In this document: one piece after another, positions 36,101 through 48,593 of the stretch | How the letters are laid out: every line of letters begins with the position of its first letter | How positions within the stretch are numbered: the first letter of the stretch is position 1 | NCBI RefSeq assembly: GCF_910592395.1 | Contig: NC_088310.1 | Location: 22,141,501 to 22,205,500 of the forward strand | Direction of reading: 5' to 3' | DNA: 64,000 bases | Origin: Lineus longissimus | Taxonomy: Eukaryota; Nemertea; Pilidiophora; Heteronemertea; Lineidae | Notes under the pieces: generated by a model | Told to the model about the DNA's origin: nothing | The model's input: the letters and a program-made list of their open reading frames with translations, nothing else | The model's database searches: none | Translations under genes and position numbers: made by a program

Positions 36101-38617
36101 TTTTGGGAGAGAAATCATCACTCTCAGTGATAGTGTATTTGCTGTTATTAACAATATGATATCACCAACTAATGTTTCTGAAGAATAATCAGGCTGGCGG
36201 GGCAGGTCCTACTTGCAACACATATTGACATGTATCGTGTTTGTTTGCCTTTTCAGGCTGAAACCGAAGTTGCTCTCAATCTGAAGATAGCATGTGTTTG
36301 CCTTGGTTTTCCAAAACCACCCTCAAACATCACTCCATTTCAACTCTTCTCTAAAATAGAATCCAAGGTAAATTTTGTGAATTAAGGAACAGATGCTAAG
36401 ATTAATAGTATACAAGTAGTTCCTGGTAAATCAGTCAGGAAACCTTTCCACAACAAGGAATAAAGAATAATAAAGGATGAACCACTTTGACACCTAATAA
36501 CTGACAGTCACACTAATTTGTGACTGTCACACTACTTTTTCAAGTAGAATATATTAAGTATTTATACATTTGTCAGGATGGGTCATTAGCTGCAAACTCT
36601 TTACTCTGTAAGACATATAGACAAAAACCTCAGATGGACTGGAATCAATAGAGTGCCCCGCCCATTTTATGATTGGTGTCAATTTCTACTTTCCAGATTA
36701 AGGAATTAATGGCCAAGTGTCCCCCAAGTCATCTTGGTAAACCTCTTTTAAACTGTCGACTGAGTGAGAAGCAGTGGGCCAATATAATGAGGATCAACGA
36801 AGCTTTATGTGACGAATATAAATTGCGTCGAGAGATGCTGTTGAAACGTCTTGATGTAACGATACAGTCATTTAAATGGTCGGACACTGCCAAAGTAAGT
36901 TGAAGAATCTGACTCCTTTGTAGTTGATCAGATTTTGAGAGTTCTTTTACAATCATGAATAAAGAGCTGTTCCCTATAGGTAGACAATATGCTTATACTG
37001 TCTATTATAAAAACAAAATGCAAGCCTGTCAGTGGCTGACAACATGGACAATAAAGGTGCAATACCCCTCCTGTTCAGTTGGTACCCTGCTGCTACTCTC
37101 TCAAAGCAATTGTGTACAATTGAAGATAAAATGTGTTTTGAAAAAAGCCCATTTGTAATATACCCTATTGTACTTTAGAAGTTTTGGCTCGACTCTTAAA
37201 TTCTTACTGTAGTATGAACTGATCAGTTTATTTTGTCTTCAGCAAAAAGAGAATGCCATAGCTGCAGTTTATCAACCGTTACGAAAAATGCTACTCGCCA
37301 ATCCTGGGGTAAATGTGCCATTGTTATTGGCCGCTCGGGAAGGTAAGACAAAATGTTCTTTTCAGATGGAGATTTGGCTCTTGAATCACCAAATTTGAAA
37401 AGCATTGGAGTAAATGATTTGTGTCGAGGCCTAAAGAAGATCCAAGGCTAGTATCACCTGTTCAAATATTTCGAATCTGGCCATCAAGCTGCAGTGACTT
37501 CCTGGTGATGTTCTCTCCACATCCTTCACGTCACAATGGACTTGCTAGAATTGTTCGAAAATTGTTGTTTTGTCTACATCTTTACCTCAGACAGTGACGA
37601 CATAACTATGAAGTATTTCTTCCAAATACCCAGTACCATTCAACTGCTGTACCCAGACACTTCAAAATGTTTTGAAAACCTTTTCAGATCTGTTGAGGAT
37701 TCAAAAGACAAGCAGTGGAGCTGTCAGAGAGAAGTCGAAATGTGCGATCAACAGAATCCTTATGGGCCGAGTACCCGACCGCGGAGGGCGCCCATGGGAG
37801 TCTGAGCCTCCACCACCGGAGATGCCATCCTTTATGAAGAGAGATTCTCAGCCGCAAAGACAAGGAGGTAAGAAAGTAGAAATGTTTGTTCAGGGATTAC
37901 GGAGGAAGTATGTTTGGATGATGAGGTCCACCATAGATTAACTGTAACTTTGGGGTAATCAATTCACATCAATGGTCTTGCCCTTCGAACGAGCCTCAGT
38001 CGAGACCTACATGTAGATCATTGGTACAGAGAGTATCTTAACCGTGACAAACAAAAGATCACACATAGGGAAAATAAGGTAACCGACTGTAGTCTACTTA
38101 GGGCACATGTTAAATTACAGTTATATGCAAAAGCTTTTTACTTAATAGTGCTGGACATCTGTCTTTAATTTCTTTAGTACCAAAAAACATTTCTTTAAAT
38201 CCATCATAGACAGTGCCTAATCTTTTGATCATTCAGTCTTTAAGGATGGATATTTTGTTGTTTATTATAGGTGGCAGAGGAGGTGGACGTGGTGGAGATC
38301 GAGGACGTGTCCAAGGTGGATGGTCAGGTGGTGGTGATCGAAGTGGCAGTGCTGGTGGGAACTGGCAACAAGGTGGTCGAGGGTACAACCAAAGGGGAGG
38401 AGGATACAACCAACAAAAAGGAGGTGGATATGAACAACAACAAAACCAAGGATATCAACAACAGGGAGGATACCAGCAACAAGGTGGTTATCAGCAAGGA
38501 GGCTATCAAAATGGGGGTAATCAAGGAGCCTATGGAGAGGATAGTTATCGAGGTGGGAGTGGTTATAGAGGGGGAGGTCGTGGCAGAGGTGGCCAACGGG
38601 GTCGTGGCCGGAGATAA
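33157..38617 (+). CDS. FAM98: FAM98 family protein with RGG-rich tail
   Basis: Exons: 33157-33194, 34787-34935, 35100-35156, 35557-35634, 35914-35999, 36257-36367, 36697-36894, 37243-37342, 37688-37867, 38271-38617; 447 residues, in phase. The N-terminus MENDILDSLEDLG followed by YSGPLLEDGAL matches the family start. Later landmarks are KRLDVTIQSFKWSD (exon 7) and GRVPDRGGRP (about residues 299-308). The last exon encodes a tail (about 333-447) rich in Gly, Arg, Gln and Tyr with RGG/RGR clusters, typical of RNA-binding and arginine-methylated proteins. Known roles: FAM98B is part of the RTCB-DDX1 tRNA ligase complex, and FAM98A is a PRMT1 substrate. Which vertebrate paralogue it represents cannot be decided; it is probably pre-duplication. 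Intron 1 carries nested transposons. Confidence 0.95.
33246..34324. mobile_element. Outer MITE-like element in FAM98 intron 1
   Basis: The terminal inverted repeat TGYAGCAGTCAATCAGAAC is followed by CCTGTGCCC-type sequence and a C run at 33246-33281; its complement lies at about 34283-34324. TTA occurs directly outside both ends (33243-33245 and 34325-34327), matching the 3-bp TWA duplication of PIF/Harbinger elements. A further weak inverted match joins GGTCAGGGTTCGAC near 33290 and the complement near 34220. No transposase is present. Long G/C runs border both arms. Confidence 0.62.
33625..34095. mobile_element. Inner foldback MITE inserted in the outer element
   Basis: Long terminal inverted repeats of about 160-170 bp (33625-33786 and 33922-34095) begin AGAAAGCAGGAACGGACC. 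They differ at only a few positions plus a small GGCCGGATC-type indel. The dinucleotide TA flanks both ends (33623-33624, 34096-34097), fitting a TA target duplication of Tc1/mariner-type or similar MITEs. The unique centre is about 135 bp. High arm similarity suggests a fairly recent insertion. Confidence 0.75.
34371..34468. repeat. Two-copy 49-bp tandem duplication
   Basis: A unit containing GGCACAACAACTAG, TACTTTGAGT and GGGTGGGACCGAGCC occurs twice head-to-tail with only a few differences. It is just to the right of the outer MITE in FAM98 intron 1. Confidence 0.75.
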
Positions 38618-40330
38618 CAAACTTGAATCGCAGGAGCTGGATTTTGTTTTTGCATGTGCATTGAACTTGTGTTCATATAGATAATTACGATGTGGAACTG
38701 GAAGGTATTCTATATATTGCAACAAAACCAGCGTGTGAGACAAAATAATTTTCCCTCTTCTGAAATGTTCCATCTTTTAGAATGTTATCTTTCCTCTTTC
38801 TCAGCGAAAAATATTTCAGGCTTCAGAAGCAGTATTGAATCTCCCAATAAAACAACACTTTATTGTATGTGCTAATTGAGTTTTGCTCCAAGAAATCTCA
38901 GTCTTATTTATGTCAAGTACTTTAGAAAGTACTTGAAATGTATAAGAAAAATTTGATTGACTTTTACACACAATTTGCTCAATAATTTGGCTTGGACATT
39001 TAAGTTCAAATAATCATTACTTTGAAATAATGCAACATTACTTGACCTCTTTTATAGTTGACCATACACCATGTACACAGCGTACTCCTAAAATATGGTT
39101 TGTCTGTCCTGTGGCAAAGGGTATTTTAATTTGGTGTATCTACATCCTAGTACTGTTTATGATTGTATAACCCAAAGGGTTGCAAGGTTGAATAAAGACA
39201 TTATGCATTTAAAATGACATTTATTGTTCTTTTATAAAATTTCAAAAATTTTCTTTGGTTCACACCACCACATGTGGATTCACATCATGAAATGTCACAA
39301 CATGTGATCCATGGCTGTAGATTGTGACATCCCCTTAATCCTCAAATTTGTTGATTGTCATTGCTGACAGTTTCATTTTCTGACCACATTGTAACTGACT
39401 GTGTAAAGTTGTTCTGACCAGGGAAGTGTATTACAACTGTTCTTAACTTGGCCAGCAGAACGACATCCCTCCTCTTTGGCAGACCTTGTCTTAGGCCATA
39501 GGAATGATTAATCCTGTTTACCGTCTACCTCCTACATGCGTTCAGAGAGTACTTCAAATTTGGTTACTCTAAGGGTAAGGACACTGACGCCCTTTTGTTT
39601 GACATATCCTATGACCAAAGGTCCTGTTTCCTTCTAAAATCGTTCCCCCTTGACATGGTATATTGGTTGGTTGTGACCTGTGAAACGTTCTGTTTGATCA
39701 ATGATGGTTTGTTTGAAAAAATTATTTTCATGCGCTTCTAATGGTTTTTTGCTGGGTTGAGGGATGCAACAATTAATTGAATTTTTTTAATTCAATTCTT
39801 TAGTTTTTGTCGTCTGCTATTTTTTCTCAGGGTTGCAATACAATATCGACAACGACAACGTTGTCAGATCAAATAATGCATACTGATGGATTCATTATTT
39901 GGTTCTTTACATTTACATCACTAAATAACAGCATGCTTTAATAATGGGAAGAAGTTGATATGAAACAATGTATCTCTTTATCAGATCCCAAGCCCCAGGG
40001 CAAAACATGTCTGCAGAGTACACCGTATTCGTGGCACGAGGCTAAAGGAGATACATCCGAAGTAAAATTCTAAAAATAGACATATCTAATTTTCATAAAT
40101 TCATTATATTTGGATTTATGAACTTTGTTTTACATCAATACATTCATTTGAAAGATATATTACAAAATATACTTTGATTAAAATTAATATTTTGTTCCCT
40201 AATCGAAGTTTGCTGTAATTCTAAAAATAGAACTGGCTTCAGCGAATGCGATTTAGTCTGTGAATATTCATCGATTTGATCGTATTGCGTGTCGAAAAAA
40301 AACAGGTTTTTCCACAACCCCTGGTAAAAT
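38618..40330. other. FAM98 3' UTR and spacer to YIF1
   Basis: The first 600 bp is probably the FAM98 3' UTR; it contains a 24-bp near-perfect palindrome at 38913-38936 (TCAAGTACTTT arms). AATAAA also occurs at 38846-38851 as an alternative early signal. The rest, before the YIF1 start, should include its promoter. No other gene is seen. Confidence 0.5.
39191..39196 (+). terminator. Candidate FAM98 poly(A) signal AATAAA
   Basis: AATAAA lies 574 bp after the FAM98 stop codon and is followed by T-rich sequence, as expected for a cleavage site region. Confidence 0.5.
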
Positions 40331-43300
40331 ATGGATTCGCCTTCGGGTTTTCGTAACCGTAAGTGTACGTTCTTTGTAATCACTTCTTGGATGTCGTGGC
40401 GATTGCTTGGATTTGCATTGTTTTTAACTATAATGTTCGTCAGAAAGTTCCCTCTTTGACTCCATTTCCTGTAGTGTATCGTCCTGTACATTTCAGTGTA
40501 CAAAAAGTCCTGAAGGACAGTAGTCGATATTCATACACATACACATTTTCATTCAATATGTCATATCTCATATCATGATAATGATATACAGTAAGGTAAC
40601 AGGAGCCACTGTTTACGCCATTTTGACTGTCTTCCACCACTACACACAGTACAGGCTTTTTTCAAAAAGTCAGCGCTGTTTCAGTGTTGTTTCAACTGGT
40701 TTGTTTGATCAGTCATTCGATACAAGCACACTAGGGCCTACACTACAGTTACAGTACTACGGATATTGATTGTCTGTGTCATGTATCTGGTTATCAATAC
40801 ATTCAACAGTCAGCTCAGAGTCAAATAACGATGACCAAAGGAAAAGAACACCCATGCCATAGACTGAGTTTTTGAGAATGTTGCTTGCTCTGGTAGACCA
40901 ACCAGACACTGCCTGGTGCCATCTTGCATGGCCAATACAAAAGGATATATTGGAGAGCAGAAAATGCATATATTTTTCCATAAGCAAATCACTCACCCAA
41001 GGTCTGCTGAGAAAGCCAGGCAAGTTTTGAGTGGATGTCATTTTAATTGAATTAGCTTGGGCAATAATATCTTCATGAATTACAGTGCATGTTCTTTTAT
41101 TTGATTGATTGACAGCATGTTGTTTTAAATTGTGTCATTTATTTGTAAAATCACCGTTCGAACATGTCCAATTTTCATTGAGTAGCTGCTTATTTTAGGC
41201 CACTGCTTGTTCCAATGCAATCCCACTGGTCCATAAGTGATAAGTTACAGGTAGGAAATTTCGGATTCAATTTTGCCTATCCAGTTGATCTTGTGGATGT
41301 GAGAGGGCGAGAGATACACCAATAGTTACAAATAACCAATAGTTATAAATAACCCAAGCATGTTTAACTTTATTAAGCATGATATCAACTGTTTTGGTTC
41401 TAAAGCTTGATCCAAGAAGTAGAAGGAAAGTTTGTTGTGAAGGATGTTCATCCATCAGAGGATACACTGCTATGCTGAACCATTGCCTCACGCATTGTCT
41501 GCATAATCCACATACCCTTATGAAAATTGTAAAAATTCCTACAGAAGTACATCACCTGCTAATGCACTACTGCTTAGCTTTTTTTACAAAGTTAGAGAAG
41601 TCATATCACTTTTTAAGAAACTCCTATTTCAAAGTTTGTTTGATTTTAATCATCTTCATGATCTAGTGCTATAATTGTAACCATTCTCACTTTGCAGCTT
41701 CAAACACTCAGCAGAAGCGACAACGTCCAGCAAAAAGCCGATCGAAAAATCCGCAACTGTTTGATGATACCAGTTCACAACAACCTATGAATCCACAGGG
41801 CCCTTATGGACCAACACCAGGAATGACAGGTATGATTTCCTCGAGGCACAAGGCGTGTGGCTTGAGACTACTCAACTGCATTGTACTGAGAATGAGATGT
41901 TGAAAGGGTTTCTACAATGTCTATTTTTTGTTGGCTTAAGCTTGAGCTGGGTTTTTGTTGTAGTCATCTTATCAGTCAGATTGTGATAAGGTCTTTCAAA
42001 TGAGTATAGCCCGCTGAATTGGCTAATAAGAGTTTCAAACTTGCAGATATTGAAAGTAGTATTAGCGAAGTCAATTTTGAAGGTAGGGTCCTGTATTTTG
42101 GTTGGCGTGGCTTTTAGTTTTGGTAGTAGTGTGATCTTCTTTTGTCTCAATTGCTGATGTACTACTTGATAAGCCACAGACATCTATTCAGTGGTGATCC
42201 GCTAGTAAGGTTTATGATTTGGTCTAAATTGCTTGCTACCAAGAGATTGGGTGTCAATTGGTGGTGGCCCCTTTAAATAATCAAACTTTCTGACTACGTG
42301 TTATTTTATCATGGTATGCCCGGATAATTAGTTTTAACAGTACCCAAACCATTGACTGGATACCAAAATTTGGGAATGATTAAAACAATATAGTAAACAA
42401 AGCGAATGTTAAAAGCGAACCAAATCGATCAAAGTAGCTTGGATGCTGTTGCATGAAATGATGAACAAGGAAACCATAAGTGATTTTTGCTTGCTTTGTT
42501 TCAATCCAGACCTGCCACCAGTAGATGCAAGTTATGCTCAAAGCCCATACTTTACCTCCTCCTCCGGAATGCCAGAGCATGGAATGCCTCATCCAGAAAT
42601 GATGCCAGGCCCTGGTATGATTGTTCAACAAAATGAATCATAATTCTAACATGTAATAACAATAACATAAACAACTAACCATTATGACCCATTAAAGAAA
42701 TCTGTTGATTGTTGTCTTTGCTGAAATTGAAAAGAAATTATACCAGCAAACAAGCGTAATTTGTTTTAAAACAGTACAGCAGCAACAAGCATAGTTCAAA
42801 GCACTAAACATAATGAATTTGTGCTTGTCCATCGATCGGCCTTTAGACATTGTAAACTTTTGATGTCAACTGGATTCAAAGTTTTGATTGTGCCGGGCAG
42901 GAAGCTGTAAACCCCTAAAACTCAAGTCGAACGGGGCCATTGGTATTCTAAACAGTATGTGAACTAACCAGATTGTGTAATAGGAATAAGTGAATGACAC
43001 TTAGTAAGAAGTGATTTGCTTTACTAAACTATCCTCAAGTCTTGTTTAGCCACATAGAGCATGTACAGGATTGAACATCTGTACCAGATTGTATTGTCGA
43101 AAACTTTTTTTAAATGTCTAAAGCTTGCACTGCTTTCAATCAACATTTTAGGGCTACTTTCTTATAGGCATAGGGGTTGGCTTCTGAATTCTCTCTACCC
43201 ATTGGTCATGTTGATCTTTCCTGTGATCTGCAAATGGTGGTGATCTAACATCATTGTCTGTCAAGTGCTTACTAGTTTTCTTCCCTTACTGGTTTAGTTT

Positions 43301-46120
43301 TAATGTTTTCTTTTCTTTCAGTTATTTCACTTTTATTTAGTTTTAACTACCTAATTTTTGTCATCAGGCAGTACACCAAACTTGCAAAAACATGTATAAG
43401 CTTAACCGAATTTCATAACAATGCCCTGTTCAACTAATCCACCTGGTCAGGTAGCATTACTATTTAACTAAAGTACATCTCTTCCTTATATCGGTATATC
43501 TCTTGGTTGATTTCAGGTTATGACCAAGGTCAGGGAATGCCCCCTTATGGCCAGCAGGGACAACAGCCATATATACCAGGGCAACAGATGTTCAATGACC
43601 CGATGGCTGGCATGGCCATGCAATATGGGACTAACTTAGCAGGAAAGGGGTCGGAAATTGTTCAAGAAAAGGTACATTGAGCTCGTGTCTGTAAAGCCAC
43701 TACCCACTCTAGCAACTTAGTGGCAATAATGGGGTCAATGTCAAGAGTGCTCTCAGCATTTCATGGCTCGCACTCGCAGAAATGGCTTAGTTTCAATAGA
43801 TACTCATTTAAGATTTAGCCTACATACTCTTTGCATGATAAATTTGTAGGACAAATTACCCATTGGACAACAACCCAGGGTAGGTAACCTTTTCACTAGT
43901 TCAGGGCACTCGTCATAAAATATACTCACCTGCCTATTTTAAAAAGTGCATTTCATTCTGTTTTCAGTTCGAGAAATACATGAGCAAGTCCAAATTAAAG
44001 TATTACTTTGCTGTGGACACAGCATATGTTGGGAAAAAATTGGGTCTTCTTCTATTTCCATATACACATCAGGTAAGTATAAGGAGGACTTCTTTCAAGG
44101 ATTTAATTGTAAGTGGATATCACTTCATGGCATTTACATAGTCCAATTAACTGTCCCTGTACTTGGACCTTCCTGACAACTTCTTGTACCTAAGATATCC
44201 ACACTTGACACCGTATGTAAACGAGATAAAGTTACCAATGGTCGAGCAGACCTTTCTTGCCTGCCATCGAATTTAAACTGTTGAAGATATTCTAGTAGCT
44301 GTTTTGTTCAACCTCTTATTTTCTTGACTTTTTTCAGGACTGGGCCATCCATTATAACCAAGATGAACCAGTTGCCCCAAGGCTTGAAATAAATGCACCG
44401 GACTTGTATATACCTGGTAAATATTTGATCTTAAACTTATGTCGAAGTAAATAGTAAAGAAGAGACAAAATTTTATAAGTTGTTCGTTTTTCAACATTTT
44501 GCCCTTAAAACCTGATCCAGAATTATTTGTCACATGATCTTTGTCTATGCTCCAGCAGTGAAATTATCCTGATTTGTCAGTGGCTCATTGGGACCCGTAA
44601 TTTGAGAAGAGGTAAAATGTAAAAGCAAATCTCAAAATCTGCCTTTAATTTTCAGTGATGGCCTTTGTTACATATGTCCTTGTTGCGGGAGTGGTGCTTG
44701 GTACTCAAAATAGGTAAGATACTTCCACTGAGGCCAATGCACCTGTCCTAGGTAGTTATATTTGATTATCAGAATAAGCTGAAGATGTTAGTAAAAGGGT
44801 TCAGGGGCAAGATTCCTTAGTGAAAGGATCCTTCTTATAGCTCATGCTGGTTGATACCCATATAGTTGTTCTTGGGCATTGCTGCAGTTGATTGGCACAA
44901 AGAGTTACTCATCGAGTTGCTAACTACAATTGCTCCAGTCAAATTCATGTCTTCATTAGACTTCTGAGCCAAAAAACGCAGTCTGTGAAAATCATCGGGG
45001 AAAATCTGATGTCGAAAGCTACATTAGTGCCAGAAACTACAAGAAATTGCCTCTAAAAATGAATTACTGATTTAGTTTTTGCTAGTTCATACCATCCTCT
45101 TCTCTGTCTTTAGGTTTACCCCAGAACAATTAGGCATCCAAGCAAGCACAGCTCTAGTCTGGACGATCATAGAAATCCTTGCTGTTTTGATGACCCTGTA
45201 CGTCATGAGTGTGGCTACAGACCTCAAGTATTTAGATCTGTTAGCATATTCAGGATATAAATATGTTGGGTGAGTTGATATACATGATAGTATTTTTTTA
45301 CACCTGATCAGAGAAACTTTTTCACATGTGTTTTTAAACTGGTCTTTCTCATCTCAAGATGGAAAATAAACTAGATGACCGCCTTCTGGCATGTCTGAAA
45401 GGGGAATTCTTACGTCCTAGAAAGAGAAAGTCACCACACCTTTAAAACAGCAATCATTCAACATCGGTCAGTGACATAATTTTCTTATTATTCTTGTCAT
45501 TGCCTTTCCAGTATGATCTTCACTCTTCTTGCTGGTCTCATTTTCAAAACCGGAGGCTACTACTTGGTATTGCTATGGTGTAGTGCTGCTATTGCATTTT
45601 TTCTTGTAAGTACACCGTGATGAGGAGTGTGATACAAAACTTTACAAGACAGGTTTTTTCGGTAGTCCGCCGTATAGGTCTTCATAATTTCGGGTAAAAT
45701 CTCAATTGAGACAATAATCACAATGAGCTAAGTGGATAAGGTTGTTTTGTTAATCACAAGGATCAAGTAGCCACAGATAATGATGATTTTGAATTAGTTC
45801 TATCTGCTCCACACACTCTTTTTAGAAGTAAAATAAGCCTACATTAAAAAGTGCCTTTCTGGAACAAGAGTTCAGATGTGACAGTAAAAAAGGTACTCAC
45901 CCTTTGTTATTACAAAGTGTTCAGGTGGAATATGACTTCTCCCTTATTTGACAGTTGTCTTCTCTTTCAGATGCGAACTCTTCGGGTCAAGATCCAGCCC
46001 CATGGAGATGAGGATGGATACCAGAGAGGAGGGAAACGAAGAATGTACATGATGTTGATGATAGCAGGGACACAACCTTTATTAATGTGGTGGCTTACAA
46101 GATACATTATGTTCAAGTGA
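40331..46120 (+). CDS. YIF1: YIF1 family ER-Golgi membrane protein
   Basis: Exons: 40331-40358, 41698-41829, 42510-42614, 43517-43671, 43968-44072, 44338-44416, 44656-44713, 45114-45269, 45512-45605, 45971-46120; 353 residues, phases consistent throughout. The short first exon (28 nt, MDSPSGFRN) is the weakest call, but its phase and donor fit and exon 2 continues with the family motif QLFDDTSS. The cytosolic N-terminal half is Pro/Gln/Gly/Met-rich. The conserved part runs from [21 protein letters not shown] through APDLYIP to five hydrophobic segments from about residue 202 to the C-terminus ([11 protein letters not shown]). Known family role: YIF1 pairs with YIP1/YIPF5 and Rab GTPases in early secretory membranes. 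Human YIF1A and YIF1B are both similar, so a single invertebrate gene is likely. Confidence 0.94.
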
Positions 46121-47578
46121 TAGGCCATTATTCTAACTATGATGAGTTATAATAAATAGGGGGCCATGAATTTATAGTCTCACCCTTAGCTTTGAAAACA
46201 GTCAAATTAATTCATTTTGAGTAATTTAAAAGTCTCTGTGGTTTTGCAAGGATTTTCTTACTGTGTTACACTTGGGTGCTCAATTAAGTGCATGATAGAC
46301 GACTGGCCTCAGATAATATTTTTGTTGGGCTAAAATTTTAATTTGGATTGTGTTAGGCTTGGGTCTATTTTTGGGGATACCAAACTAAAGGTAATGGTTG
46401 TCTCACCAAACCTTGCAAGGTTGGAGCAAACACTGCAATGGTGAAGCTATTAAAGATGCAGGTCAAAACTGAGGTGCCTCACTGATTTTTTAGGAAAAAT
46501 GTCACCTCTACCTTAGCATAAGCATTGTTTAGTGAGACAACCGGTATCTCTTGTTTGGTCTAAGTTTCTATTCTACATGTGTAAAACAACTTGGAACTTA
46601 ATATTGTGATTTTGAAAGTATCACAGTTGGTCTGGCTAGGTAGTACTAGTAGCAGGTCAATGATTTGGTGTTGGAATTTAATCTGATGACAAAGCTGAGA
46701 CTACAAGCAGCCATAAAGTCAGCGTTTGTATGTTCAAGTCCTACTTTATGGACTGCCCTGTTCTGTTGTAATATTTTGTCTCTTTTTGAAAAGATCGGTG
46801 CTGTTCTTTAATTGGTTTCTTAAATATCAGACTATCATATGTAAACCATGTTAATGGGAGATAATCTATAGCCGGGGGCCAGGTGGGCCAGATGCAGTAC
46901 ATTTACTCCATTTGGAAACCTGTTGTCTTTGAAGCAAGTCCAAAACTACTGACTGATCTGTACCCCTACCAACTGCATGACCTTGCCTATATTCTTATCG
47001 ATACTTATGTGTATCAGTGCATTTACTAGTATGCTATGCTTATGTCTTATGTATATACCCAACTCGGCAGTACTCTTTTTTGACAGCAATGCAGGGCCAT
47101 AGCTGTGTGGGGCAGGGCTTCCTCTCATAGCAGGCCTTTCAGTATCAGTATCATTTGTAAAATTCACCCAATCAGTGGAGTTTATTTTAGGAATGATGTG
47201 TACATGTAGGCCTGCAATGAGAGGCTGCTTTTCTACACGGTTGAAAAGTCCGAGTACTGTGCTGAAATATGAGCTGTCTATTTTCCATATCACATACATT
47301 ATTGTCTCAAAAGGGGTTGGGTTGTTTTTGATTGAATGAGACCTAAATAATGCTTGATCTACATGTGTTGGTGCTGTGGGTATGTTAACATCCAACAAAA
47401 AATGCTCCACATCCTGGTAGGCCCACATTTGAAGATTTCTATGTTTAAAACAATCAAATTTGGTCACTAAGTATTGCTTTCTTATATACAGTAGCTCCTA
47501 TTGATTGATGAAGAGATAGCTCTAATTGAGTTTCTATCGCATTGCGTATACTACAGCATCATTGTAAACTAACCATGA

Positions 47579-47584
47579 AATAAA
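47579..47584 (+). terminator. Candidate distal YIF1 poly(A) signal AATAAA
   Basis: AATAAA lies 1.46 kb after the YIF1 stop codon. A nearer hexamer at 46151-46156 would give a very short 3' UTR; both may be used. Confidence 0.35.
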
Positions 47585-48465
47585 GACTGTATATAAATTG
47601 TATAAAGCAGAGTTGTATTCACTTTTTATAATGACACCTTTCCTCCTTGACAATCAGGAACTGCATATCAGCCAAGTAAGATAAGAGTGCCAAGGAGTAG
47701 TTCATTATTATCTGGATGCAGCTCATAGTCCATAAGGTGCTGCCATCTGCCATGGAGATGATACAGTTGCAGTCATCCAAGCAGCATCATATTAATTATT
47801 ATGAAGTATACATCTGCTGCCATCCATCAACCACACAATAATTTGCCTCTTTCCTGATCGGCTCCTCGGGTGGTGGAGGGGCAAAGAAATGGCCGACTTG
47901 TGAGGTCCACCTTAGCCCATATCCTCGATCCGCTATGCTGTACATCCCCTTTTGGGGACAAAGTATTGGTCTAACTCTAAGTCCACCTTTGATATTTCCA
48001 TCCTCGCAGAGAAAGAGGTGCTCAACAGTGCCTTTCCTGATCGAGGACCTTATCATCAACATTTTTGAGGATGTCTGTTTACGAGGTAGTCATTCGCACC
48101 ATTCATCGGCTCTAAAAGTTCATAAGCAACATAATTTATTGATCATATTGAAAGGGAAGACATGACATTTTGGAAGTGAGACACTGACAGCAGCTCCTCC
48201 CCATCAAGCACTGTGATCTTCAGTAGCGCTTCCATTGCAGACACTGGTGTTGTCCCCAGTGCATGTGAGGTTGTCTCTTTGGCCAGGGGGTGACATTGGT
48301 GTTGTCCAAATTGCATGAGCATCCTCCGCCCTAAAAGCGGGGCGTGATTTCTATTTCAGGCAAACCTCCGGTAGCAGACGATGGCTTGCGCGTCTGGCGT
48401 TGTGGTCGTCGTTGCAACATTTTGTCTTCGCCGGACGTCTTGTCTTTGGACGCGGACCTGTGGAC

Positions 48466-48491
48466 CACGTGCGTTTATTTACATCACGTGA
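48466..48491 (+). promoter_or_regulatory. Paired E-boxes upstream of PACS
   Basis: CACGTG at 48466-48471 and TCACGTGA at 48484-48491 are 12 bp apart and about 105-130 bp before the PACS start codon. The second matches the CLEAR-type site bound by MiT/TFE bHLH-ZIP factors, which control lysosomal genes. Binding here is inferred. Confidence 0.4.
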
Positions 48492-48563
48492 CCTACTATG
48501 GCAAATTGATATAACATCCTCATGTTTCAGTGTTTTTATTTTGATCAGTGCATTGAGGTCAAA

Positions 48564-48573
48564 GCGCATGCGC
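48564..48573 (+). promoter_or_regulatory. Perfect NRF-1 palindrome just before PACS ATG
   Basis: GCGCATGCGC lies 20 bp before the PACS start codon, probably at or downstream of the transcription start, where NRF-1 sites often sit in CpG-type promoters. Confidence 0.5.
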
Positions 48574-48593
48574 ATTAGTCAATGGGAAAATTA

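Larger units (their letters stand above)
46121..48593. other. YIF1 3' UTR and spacer to PACS
   Basis: AATAAA at 46151-46156 and at 47579-47584 are possible early and late ends for the YIF1 transcript. Open frames on the - strand (46946-47467, 173 codons; 47799-48062) have no recognised family. The right end, from about 48360, is richer in CpG and carries the PACS promoter. Confidence 0.45.

Noticed and set aside
38271-38773. Long ORFs in the other frames over the FAM98 last exon
   Set aside because: Shadows of the RGG-coding repeat; the frame ending RGRGRR at 38617 is the one continuous with upstream exons.
40144-40503. 119-codon - strand ORF across the YIF1 first exon
   Set aside because: Antisense to the YIF1 start region and of unremarkable composition; the + strand exon is supported by phase and homology.
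46946-47467. 173-codon ORF on the - strand, one of the longest uninterrupted frames outside an exon
   Set aside because: It lies antisense to the probable YIF1 3' UTR, shows no family resemblance, and has no splice or promoter context.
47799-48062. 87-codon - strand ORF with a PPPPEEP segment
   Set aside because: No recognisable domain; could be an isolated exon but no partner exons were found.
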